From Nitrosopumilus piranensis (lineage in GTDB: Archaea; Thermoproteota; Nitrososphaeria; Nitrososphaerales; Nitrosopumilaceae): a stretch of DNA of 64,000 nt. The notes under the pieces are model-generated. The model was not told the origin of the DNA. It saw nothing but the letters and a program-made list of their open reading frames with translations, and did not search any database. This document shows, one piece after another, positions 53,424 to 60,430 of the stretch (positions are counted from its first letter, which is position 1; each line of letters starts with the position of its first letter). A program made the translations under genes and the position numbers. Location: the NCBI RefSeq assembly GCF_000875775.1, contig NZ_CP010868.1:1561707-1625706 (forward strand). The letters are read 5' to 3'.

Positions 53424-54318
53424 GTCCCACCATATCCTCAATTTTAGAATAGTTCTTTTTCTTCATGTATTGTAAAATCCCTGTATTAATTTCATCAAAC
53501 ACATCTATCCAATTATCACCAATTGCACTTCCAAGTTGTATGGCAGAAGCTCCTGCCAAGAAAAATTCTATTGCGTCCTCCCAAGTAGAAATTCCACCGC
53601 ATCCAATAATTGGAATATCATATTTAGAAGAAATTTCATAAACACATCTTAATGCAATTGGTTTTATGGGAGTTCCAGACAGACCTCCAAATTTATTGCT
53701 AAGAATTGGACGTTGTGTTTCAACATCAATTGCCATTGCTCTAACTGTGTTGATAGCAGTAATTGCATCAATTCCAGATTCAATGGCGGTTCCCACAGTA
53801 TTGAGATAGTGAGTAGTTCCTAACCCAACTTTAGCAATTACGGGTACATTTGTTGAGTTTTTGACAGTAGTGACAATTTTTTTGACTAGTTCAGGATCAT
53901 CTCCCACCTCTAATCCAACTTTGGCAACATGTGGACAGGACAGATTCAATTCATAGGCAGTCACTTTACATTTTTCAAATTGTTTTATCATATTTTCAAA
54001 GTCTTCAGGGATTGAACCTACAAGACTAACAATAATTGGCACGTCTTTGTTTGGTTCAATCATTTTTGCAAAATTTTCAGCTCCAGGATTGGAAAGGCCT
54101 ACAGCGTTAATCCATCCACCACCCTTAACACTAAAGATTGTGGGGTTGGGATATCCCTCCCAAGGTTCAGTACTAAGAGACTTTGTAACAACAGCCCCTG
54201 CACCTGAACGATAAAGGCGATTAAAAACATCTAGTGAAATCCCCAATATCCCAGAGGCTAGCATTACAGGCCTATCTAATCGAATAGGACCTATGGAAGT
54301 TACAAGATTGGGCTCCAC
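53407..54318 (-). CDS. pyrD: Dihydroorotate dehydrogenase, catalytic subunit (class 1B)
   Basis: A 303-residue FMN enzyme of pyrimidine synthesis. ELNLSCPHVAKVG holds the class 1 cysteine loop, and GWINAVGLSNPGAENFAK and PIIGCGGISTWEDAIEFFLA are FMN-phosphate/substrate motifs. The partner PyrK overlaps downstream, confirming class 1B. It starts with GTG. Confidence 0.94.
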   Translation of the reverse strand: MEPNLVTSIGPIRLDRPVMLASGILGISLDVFNRLYRSGAGAVVTKSLSTEPWEGYPNPTIFSVKGGGWINAVGLSNPGAENFAKMIEPNKDVPIIVSLVGSIPEDFENMIKQFEKCKVTAYELNLSCPHVAKVGLEVGDDPELVKKIVTTVKNSTNVPVIAKVGLGTTHYLNTVGTAIESGIDAITAINTVRAMAIDVETQRPILSNKFGGLSGTPIKPIALRCVYEISSKYDIPIIGCGGISTWEDAIEFFLAGASAIQLGSAIGDNWIDVFDEINTGILQYMKKKNYSKIEDMVGLAKKS

Positions 54319-54403
54319 TTTGATTAATGAGGGGAGTTTCGAATATAACAGTTGATTTGCGATTCTAATACCTTTTTTAAAGGTGGTTTAGATTGAACTA
54401 GAC

Positions 54404-55900
54404 ATGTATTCTGTGATTTTAACAGAATTGGGAATCTCAGTTTTTGATGATGAAAAACTAGAAAAATCATTTCCATTTTCAAATCCTGTTAAGGAATATC
54501 TACTAGTAAAAAACAAGGAATCAAAACTAAATGAACTCATAAACTATTTAGCTTCAATTCAAAGAGGAGTGTCAGTAAGTGATGATGCATTACTTGCAAT
54601 TTTGAAAAAAAATAACATAGATTCTCAAATAATGGAGGATTCAGAATTAGAGAGAATTCAAGCATCAAAACCACAGATTATTGTGGATTCAGGTTTTGCA
54701 TCTAATCCACAAGACGCACTAGGAAAACTAAGAGAGTTTGCTTTAGGATTATCATCTTCAAAAGTTACAGAAGTATCTGAGAGTCCAGATCTTCACATCA
54801 TTCAAGCAATTAATTCATTAGATGAAATCGATAAAATTGCAAATGCTCTAAGTTCTAGATTAAGAGAATGGTATGGATTACATTTTCCTGAGCTAGATAA
54901 TGTGATTGATAGTATTAACGGATATGCACAAATTGTTATGGCAGGAAAACGTGAATCATTAACAAAACAAGTTTTTGAAGATGCAGGATTTCCAGAATCA
55001 AAAGTTGAGATGTTGTCTTTAATTTCTACAAAAAGTAGGGGAGGAGACATATCAGATGTTAATCTTGCAATCGTTCAATCAATTGCAAAACAAATTTTAG
55101 ATTTTCATGATCTACGTAAAAAACTAGAAGAACATGTTGAATCTGAAATGCAAACGATTGCACCAAATCTTTCTGCAATACTTGGTACTGCAGTAGGTGC
55201 CAGAATTTTAGGAAGAGCAGGCAGTCTTAAGAGATTAGCATCACTTCCAGCAAGTACAATTCAAGTTCTTGGAGCTGAAAAAGCATTGTTTAGATCATTG
55301 AAGACAGGTTCCCAACCACCAAAACATGGATTACTATTCCAACATGCAATGGTTCATGCTGCACCTAGATGGCAAAGAGGAAAAATTGCACGTGCAATTG
55401 CGGCAAAAGCAGTCATTGCTGCAAGAGTTGACGTCTATGGTGACGGGTTAAACAAAACATTACTTGAAAAACTCAATGTAAGAGTGGATGAAATTGGCAA
55501 AAAATATGAAAATCCAACAGAAAAAGACATCAGAAGACCAGAATCATTTAGACGAGATGGAGGTAACTTTAGAGATAATTCCAGACGTAGAGATGACAGA
55601 GGTGGACGTAGAGATGACAGAGGTGGACGTAGAGATGACAGAGGTGGACGTAGAGATGACAGAGGTGGACGTAGAGATGACAGAGGTGGACGTAGAGATG
55701 ACAGAGGTGGACGTAGAGATGACAGAGGTGGACGTAGAGATGACAGAGGTGGACGTAGAGATGACAGAGGTGGACGTAGAGATGACAGAGGTGGACGTAG
55801 AGATGATAGAGGTGGACGTAGAGATGACAGAGGTGGACGTAGAGATGACAGACCAAGTTCAAATAAAAACAAAAAGAGAAAACAGTTTGGAAGAAGATAA
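54404..55900 (+). CDS. nop5: Nop5/Nop56-58 C/D RNP core protein with RGG-array tail
   Basis: A 498-residue protein. The core (1-390) is the archaeal Nop5 scaffold joining fibrillarin and L7Ae on C/D box guide RNAs: LREWYGLHFPELDNVIDSIN is the coiled-coil entry, ILGTAVGARILGRAGSLKRL the RNA-binding Nop domain signature and HAAPRWQRGKIARAIAAKAV the C-terminal helix. From about 394 to 484 there is an array of thirteen RRDD units, twelve of them RRDDRGG, then PSSNKNKKRKQFGRR. Most archaeal Nop5 tails are short and lysine-rich. RGG boxes bind RNA and drive condensation in eukaryotic nucleolar proteins. The stop overlaps the fibrillarin gene start. Confidence 0.95.
   Translation: MYSVILTELGISVFDDEKLEKSFPFSNPVKEYLLVKNKESKLNELINYLASIQRGVSVSDDALLAILKKNNIDSQIMEDSELERIQASKPQIIVDSGFASNPQDALGKLREFALGLSSSKVTEVSESPDLHIIQAINSLDEIDKIANALSSRLREWYGLHFPELDNVIDSINGYAQIVMAGKRESLTKQVFEDAGFPESKVEMLSLISTKSRGGDISDVNLAIVQSIAKQILDFHDLRKKLEEHVESEMQTIAPNLSAILGTAVGARILGRAGSLKRLASLPASTIQVLGAEKALFRSLKTGSQPPKHGLLFQHAMVHAAPRWQRGKIARAIAAKAVIAARVDVYGDGLNKTLLEKLNVRVDEIGKKYENPTEKDIRRPESFRRDGGNFRDNSRRRDDRGGRRDDRGGRRDDRGGRRDDRGGRRDDRGGRRDDRGGRRDDRGGRRDDRGGRRDDRGGRRDDRGGRRDDRGGRRDDRGGRRDDRPSSNKNKKRKQFGRR
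55586..55852 (+). repeat. 21-bp tandem repeat within nop5 (about 12.7 copies)
   Basis: The unit CGTAGAGATGACAGAGGTGGA recurs every 21 bp without gaps, encoding RRDDRGG. The copies are identical except for a silent GAC-to-GAT near 55806. As the unit length is a multiple of three, other frames and the reverse strand are open too, giving spurious long frames. Near-perfect identity shows recent expansion by slippage or recombination. Confidence 0.95.
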
Positions 55901-56561
55901 TCCAGCATTTTTCTGGATAAAATCTGAAGGCCAGCAAAAATTAGCTACTGAAAATTTAGTTCCAGGTAATCAAGTATACAAAGAAAAACTAATTGTCAAA
56001 AAGGGAATAGAATACAGACTATGGGATCCATTTAGAAGTAAACTAGCAGCTGCAATAATGAATGAATTAGAAAACTTTCCTTTTGAAAACAAAACCAAAG
56101 TGTTGTATTTAGGAGCATCAACTGGAACCACTGTAAGTCATATTTCAGATATTGTTGGACCAAGTGGAATTGTATTTGCAGTAGAACATGCAAGTAGAGT
56201 TGCAAGGGATTTTTTAGATAGAGTTGCAGCATATAGAAAAAATATTATGCCAATTTTACAAGATGCACGAAGACCAAAAGAATATTTTTCAGTATTTGGC
56301 AAAGTGGACGTAGTTTATGTGGATATTGCACAACCTGATCAGACAGAAATTGCAATAGATAACTGTGAAATGTTCCTAAAGAAAGGCGGTTATTTCTTTT
56401 TGGTAATTAAAACAAGAAGTATTGACGTAACAAAATCACCAAAAAAAATCATAGAAGAAGAAACTCAAAAATTACAACCAAAATTTGAAGTATTACAATC
56501 AATTGATCTGCATCCATATGATAAAGACCATGCAATAGTTATTGCAAAATCTAGAGGTTAA
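55887..56561 (+). CDS. flpA: Fibrillarin-like rRNA/tRNA 2'-O-methyltransferase
   Basis: A 224-residue catalytic subunit of the C/D RNP. KTKVLYLGASTGTTVSHISD is the SAM motif, GIVFAVEHASRVARDFLDRV and VDVVYVDIAQPDQTEIAIDN hold catalytic and Nop5-contact residues, and FFLVIKTRSIDVTKSP carries the catalytic lysine. The frame is open far upstream through the nop5 repeats, but the sensible start is TTG 55887, which overlaps the end of nop5 by 14 nt and yields EEDNPAFFWIKSEG near the N-terminus. Coupling with nop5 ensures balanced subunits. Confidence 0.93.
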   Translation: MEEDNPAFFWIKSEGQQKLATENLVPGNQVYKEKLIVKKGIEYRLWDPFRSKLAAAIMNELENFPFENKTKVLYLGASTGTTVSHISDIVGPSGIVFAVEHASRVARDFLDRVAAYRKNIMPILQDARRPKEYFSVFGKVDVVYVDIAQPDQTEIAIDNCEMFLKKGGYFFLVIKTRSIDVTKSPKKIIEEETQKLQPKFEVLQSIDLHPYDKDHAIVIAKSRG

Positions 56562-57175
56562 TCATTCAATATTTTCTGTACAGGTTTCCAGCTTTTTCGC
56601 ACGAATGTAGGCAGGGTATGATTAGATTTGTAATATTTAGTCACAAATTTCACAGTTTTTGAATCAGATGGATACCCACTTCCCAAATCATGATTTTTTC
56701 TCAGTATTTCAATTGCTCGATCACGGGTAACCTTGGCAAGAATAGAGGCTGCAGATACTATAACAAATCTACTATCTGCATGATGAAAAGACTTGATTTT
56801 ATGATTATCAGATAATTTTGATATTTCTTTTCCAAATCTTTTAGGATTTACATCACATGAATCAACATATGATGTGTCAGGATTTAATTTTGAGACAACC
56901 CTTGCCATATATTTTGCCTCTAATTGATTCAAGCCATGTTTTTTTACACTTGCATCAATAGATCTTGGAGGAATCTTTGCAATGTAATAACTATCGGCTA
57001 GTTGAATAATTTTTTTGTAAAGAAGATTCCGGTTTTTTGGAGAAAGTTTCTTTGAATCTTTAACACCCAATGAAGAGAGTTTTCTTAATTTTCTTTTGTC
57101 AATAGAGATTCCAGAAATCACTAGTGGACCTAACATAGAACCACGTCCAGCATCATCAACTCCACAGATTTGCAC
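56558..57175 (-). CDS. rnhB: Ribonuclease HII
   Basis: A 205-residue enzyme cutting RNA in RNA-DNA hybrids. GTG 57175 is chosen because AAGGA lies about 8 nt before it; a TTG at 57196 is also open. The first motif reads GVDDAGRGS in place of the usual DEAGRG, so the catalytic glutamate is an aspartate. SYVDSCDVNPKRFGKEIS and HHADSRFVIVSAASILAKVT supply the remaining acidic residues. Its 3' end overlaps fibrillarin by 4 nt. Confidence 0.92.
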   Translation of the reverse strand: MQICGVDDAGRGSMLGPLVISGISIDKRKLRKLSSLGVKDSKKLSPKNRNLLYKKIIQLADSYYIAKIPPRSIDASVKKHGLNQLEAKYMARVVSKLNPDTSYVDSCDVNPKRFGKEISKLSDNHKIKSFHHADSRFVIVSAASILAKVTRDRAIEILRKNHDLGSGYPSDSKTVKFVTKYYKSNHTLPTFVRKSWKPVQKILND

Positions 57176-57232
57176 GAATTTTGTCCTTAAACACAAGTAT
57201 TAAACCATTATAGGCTTTGAAAAAATAGAAGA

Positions 57233-58390
57233 ATGTTGGACATACCAAGTGAATCTTTTCAAGAAATTATTGAGGGGAAAACAAAGTTGTTGGTTCCAAA
57301 AGGATCTATTACAGAAAAGGTTCCACCAAAAGAACCAGCATTTTTTAATCCAAAAGCAAAACTAAACAGAGACTTTTCAATAATTGCATATGCAGCATTT
57401 ATAGAAAAATTTCAAGGTCCAAAGATTTTCTTAGAAGGACTAGCAGGAATTGGGGCTAGAGGATTACGAGTTGCAAATGAATTAAAAATTGACAATTTGG
57501 TAATCAATGATCTAAATCCAACTGCATTAAAGATGGCAGAGTATTCAGCTAATCTTAATGGAATTAAAAACGTAGAATTTACTGAAAAAGAAGTATGCAG
57601 ATTTTTTAGCAGTTATTCAAAAAAAGGACAAAGAGGTTCTATTGTAGATATAGATCCGTTTGGTTCTCCGGCAGCATTTTTTGACTGTGGAATACGTGCA
57701 ACCATGCATGGAGGAATATTATCAACTGCAGCCACAGATTTACAGGTGTTAAATGGGCTTTTTCAGAGTGCCTGCAAGAGGAAGTATGGTGGAATTCCAA
57801 TTAGAGTAGAATATGGAAATGAGATGGCAATTAGATTGGTGCTTGGGTGCTTACGAGTAGTAGCAGCAAGATTAGGAGTTGAAGTTAAACCAATGTTTGT
57901 TGAAAGTGATATGCATTACTATAGAACATATGTCAAAGTTCTAAACAGACCAGATCAGGAAGAAAACATTGGATATATTTTACATTGTAAAAATTGCGGA
58001 TATCGAAAAATTTCATTCGAACAAAAACAAGAATGTGAATTATGCAAATTAAAAATTGGAATTGCAGGTCCACTATGGATTGGAAAAATTTTTGATAAAG
58101 ATTTTCTGAAAGATATGTTAATTCAAATTTCAAATTTACAAGTTGACAAAGTTTGTGAAAAAACCCTAAACAAATGTCTATTAGAAGCAGAAATGCCTCC
58201 AACATATTATACACTAGATGAAATTGCAAAGAAAATGAAGACATCACCACCAAAATTAGAAGATGTAATAGAAAATTTACAAAAAAATGGTTTTGTTGCT
58301 AGTGTCACATCATTTAATCCAACAGGGTTTAGAACAAATGCAAAAATAAATAAGATAATTGAAATTTTTCAACTATCCAGTAAAGCCTAA
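57233..58390 (+). CDS. trm1: tRNA (guanine26-N2)-dimethyltransferase Trm1
   Basis: A 385-residue enzyme that modifies G26 of tRNA. EGKTKLLVPKG and PAFFNPKAKLNRDFSIIAYA at the N-terminus, LEGLAGIGARGLRVANELK (SAM motif) and SIVDIDPFGSPAAFFDCGIR (catalytic motif) are clear. Zinc-type cysteines occur in HCKNCGYRK and ECELCKLK. Its 3' end overlaps the convergent rlmE by 18 nt. Confidence 0.94.
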   Translation: MLDIPSESFQEIIEGKTKLLVPKGSITEKVPPKEPAFFNPKAKLNRDFSIIAYAAFIEKFQGPKIFLEGLAGIGARGLRVANELKIDNLVINDLNPTALKMAEYSANLNGIKNVEFTEKEVCRFFSSYSKKGQRGSIVDIDPFGSPAAFFDCGIRATMHGGILSTAATDLQVLNGLFQSACKRKYGGIPIRVEYGNEMAIRLVLGCLRVVAARLGVEVKPMFVESDMHYYRTYVKVLNRPDQEENIGYILHCKNCGYRKISFEQKQECELCKLKIGIAGPLWIGKIFDKDFLKDMLIQISNLQVDKVCEKTLNKCLLEAEMPPTYYTLDEIAKKMKTSPPKLEDVIENLQKNGFVASVTSFNPTGFRTNAKINKIIEIFQLSSKA

Positions 58391-58966
58391 ACATACATAG
58401 TATAACTCACTACTTTGTTTTCTACTTGCCTTCGGTTTTGTAAGGTTGATGCGTGCAAATTTTTTCTTTATGTAATCTCTAAATTCCATAGAATATTCCC
58501 CATCAAAAACTTTGAAAACAGCATTGCCTTTATGTGCCAATACTTTATCCATAATTTTTGTGCAATCATAATTCAAAGATATTTGCTTGGCATGATCCAC
58601 TGACCAATTTCCACTCACTTTTGGAGAAAGATCACAAATTACAGCGTTAACTTTACGTCCAAAATAAGACATTATCTCATCAACCATATTCTCATCTTCA
58701 ATATCACCTCTAAGAATATGAGCACCAGGAATTTCTTCAACATATGACAAATCAATACCCATGACTTTACCCTGATTTCCTGCTAATTTGACAGCCATTT
58801 GTGTCCAACCACCAGGAGCACAACCAAGATCAAGAACATAGAATCCAGGACCAATAAGCCGGTAAGATTGATTTAGTTCTTTGAGTTTGTATGCAGCTCT
58901 ACTTCGAAAACCTTGCTCATGTGCTAATTTTCGATAGTGATCTTTTCTAGCATCTAATAACTTCAT
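58373..58966 (-). CDS. rlmE: 23S rRNA uridine 2'-O-methyltransferase RlmE (FtsJ)
   Basis: A 197-residue methyltransferase. SRAAYKLKELNQSYRLIGPG provides the first catalytic lysine, VLDLGCAPGGWTQMAVKLAG the SAM site, VNAVICDLSPKVSGNWSVDH the catalytic Asp, and GNAVFKVFDGEY the second Lys. The K-D-K-E tetrad is complete. Its ATG overlaps the stop of the upstream TFE-beta-like gene by 4 nt. Confidence 0.94.
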   Translation of the reverse strand: MKLLDARKDHYRKLAHEQGFRSRAAYKLKELNQSYRLIGPGFYVLDLGCAPGGWTQMAVKLAGNQGKVMGIDLSYVEEIPGAHILRGDIEDENMVDEIMSYFGRKVNAVICDLSPKVSGNWSVDHAKQISLNYDCTKIMDKVLAHKGNAVFKVFDGEYSMEFRDYIKKKFARINLTKPKASRKQSSELYYVCLGFTG

Positions 58967-59814
58967 TTGGCCTTCGCAGGTTTTTTCATTTCAGCAATTA
59001 CCCAATCTTCAATGAACTGACAATTTCTAGGACTGATTTCACCTTCAAGAGAACATTTCTGCTCAACGGGACAAACCAAACAGGGAGCATTTTCAATAGA
59101 TTGAGTACTAATTGGTGTCTTTTTTAGAATTAATTTGTAAGTCCATCGATTTTTTTCAAGAATCTTTTCTCTAGTAATTGTACCCATTCTTTCAAGTTTT
59201 AATGCTAAACGAGAGCCATCACGACTTGTAAGTTTAAGCTTCTTCCACAATTCACTTTGAAACATCCCTTCTGATTCACGTTCAGCTAAAATATCACAAA
59301 CTTTGTTTGTGAGTCTTTCCATGTCAACTTTTTCAATTTGGAAATTTTCAATTTCTTCATCAGATAATTGTTCTTCTAGTTCTTCTTCAAGTGTTTTTTC
59401 AGCTTCTTTTTTTGCTTCTTCAATTTCTTTTTTAGTTAATTTTTTTTCTTTTGGAGGTTTTGCATCGGCTTTCTTTGTCTTTGCAGGTTTTGCATCGGCT
59501 TTCTTTGTCTTTGCAGGTTTTGCATCGGCTTTCTTTGTCTTTGCAGGTTTTGCATCGGCTTTCTTTGTCTTTGCAGGTTTTGCATCGGCTTTCTTTGTCT
59601 TTGCAGGTTTTGCATCGGCTTTCTTTGTCTTTGCAGGTTTTGCATCGGCTTTCTTTGTCTTTGCAGGTTTTGCATCGGCTTTCTTTGTCTTTGCAGGTTT
59701 TGATTTAGTCTTTTTTAAAGTAGAATCTAGAACATCTTTTTTCTTTTTAAGAGCATCAATCTCAGCTTTGATTTTCTTTGCTTCATCAACTAGTTCATCT
59801 TTTTTCTTTGCCAT
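58963..59814 (-). CDS. TFE-beta (RPC39/RPC34-like) transcription factor with Lys/Ala repeat linker
   Basis: A 283-residue protein from ATG 59814, with AAGGTGA about 5 nt upstream. Residues 1-38 are a charged coiled coil. Residues about 39-118 are eight identical KPAKTKKADA repeats. About 165-235 is a winged helix (FQSELWKKLKLTSRDGSRLA; RMGTITREKILEKNRWTYKL). The C-terminal CLVCPVEQKCSLEGEISPRNC pattern matches the [4Fe-4S] ligands of human RPC39 and archaeal TFE-beta. TFE-beta partners TFE-alpha to open promoters. The repeat linker is unusual: standard TFE-beta consists of little more than the winged helix and the cluster. Confidence 0.82.
   Translation of the reverse strand: MAKKKDELVDEAKKIKAEIDALKKKKDVLDSTLKKTKSKPAKTKKADAKPAKTKKADAKPAKTKKADAKPAKTKKADAKPAKTKKADAKPAKTKKADAKPAKTKKADAKPAKTKKADAKPPKEKKLTKKEIEEAKKEAEKTLEEELEEQLSDEEIENFQIEKVDMERLTNKVCDILAERESEGMFQSELWKKLKLTSRDGSRLALKLERMGTITREKILEKNRWTYKLILKKTPISTQSIENAPCLVCPVEQKCSLEGEISPRNCQFIEDWVIAEMKKPAKAK
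59456..59695 (-). repeat. 30-bp tandem repeat, eight perfect copies, in the TFE-beta-like gene
   Basis: Eight contiguous 30-bp units with no mismatch encode KPAKTKKADA on the minus strand. Exact identity, including at third codon positions, indicates very recent expansion or ongoing homogenisation. The antisense frame (plus strand) is also open but is an artefact of the repeat. Confidence 0.97.
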
Positions 59815-59865
59815 CAAATCACCTTATTTTTTAAATTTAATTTCATATTTTCCATAAAGTCATTC

Positions 59866-60327
59866 CTATTTAACAGTAAATTCTCCAGAAATAGAGATGT
59901 TTTTTAGATCTTTTGATATCATTTCAGCTACGATTTTGTAAGAGCCCGGAGTATCAATTACTTTTGAAAATTTATCCCCAATTGGAATTAATTCGTTTCT
60001 TTCACCAAAACATTGTTCAAAAAACCCACCTTGAGTAATTACATCTTTTCCAGAGTAAATTGTTACATAAAGATCTCCACAGTCAAAAGTGGCATCGTTT
60101 ATTTCAATTGAGATTTCTACAGGTTCAGAAGTAGAATATGATTTTGATAGTCCAATTATTTCAATTTCAGTACCATGTGAAGATAATCCTCCAGAAAAAG
60201 ACATGGATGGTATCATGTTTAGCTCCCTATCAGGTTCTTGAAGAATATCACCCATAACGGCTGAACCAAAAGCTACTGAAAAAATTACTGGTAAGACAAA
60301 TACAATAAAAATTCTCTTTGATGCCAT
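59866..60327 (-). CDS. Secreted beta-domain protein (153 aa)
   Basis: A 153-residue secreted protein with a signal peptide (IFIVFVLPVIFSVAFGSAVM) and one Ig-like beta domain (SEPVEISIEINDATFDCGDL; GSYKIVAEMISKDLKNISIS). Two cysteines (DCGDL and QCFGE) may pair. No C-terminal anchor. It resembles single-domain secreted proteins common in thaumarchaea; the function is unknown. Confidence 0.75.
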   Translation of the reverse strand: MASKRIFIVFVLPVIFSVAFGSAVMGDILQEPDRELNMIPSMSFSGGLSSHGTEIEIIGLSKSYSTSEPVEISIEINDATFDCGDLYVTIYSGKDVITQGGFFEQCFGERNELIPIGDKFSKVIDTPGSYKIVAEMISKDLKNISISGEFTVK

Positions 60328-60430
60328 TTTGTTTTAAAATTACTGTTTCCCCTATATCTATTTAGCAAAACTATTGACTTCAGATCAATTTGACGAATGA
60401 GTTAAATCGTAGCCGGCTAAATATCGCTAG

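Noticed and set aside
55435-55937. Minus-strand frames across the nop5 repeats
   Set aside because: Open only because the repeat is a multiple of three and free of stops; antisense to a clear gene.
55488-56561. Long plus-strand frame beginning before the nop5 repeats and running into fibrillarin
   Set aside because: The repeat part (a VEMTEVD-type peptide) is the shifted translation of the 21-bp RGG repeat; only the part from TTG 55887 is fibrillarin.
59456-59695. CRISPR array
   Set aside because: Units are contiguous with no spacers and lie in frame within a gene; same for the 21-bp array at 55586-55852.
59303-59857. Plus-strand frame with repeated FAGFASAFFV peptide
   Set aside because: Antisense translation of the 30-bp repeat of the TFE-beta-like gene; no independent coding signal.
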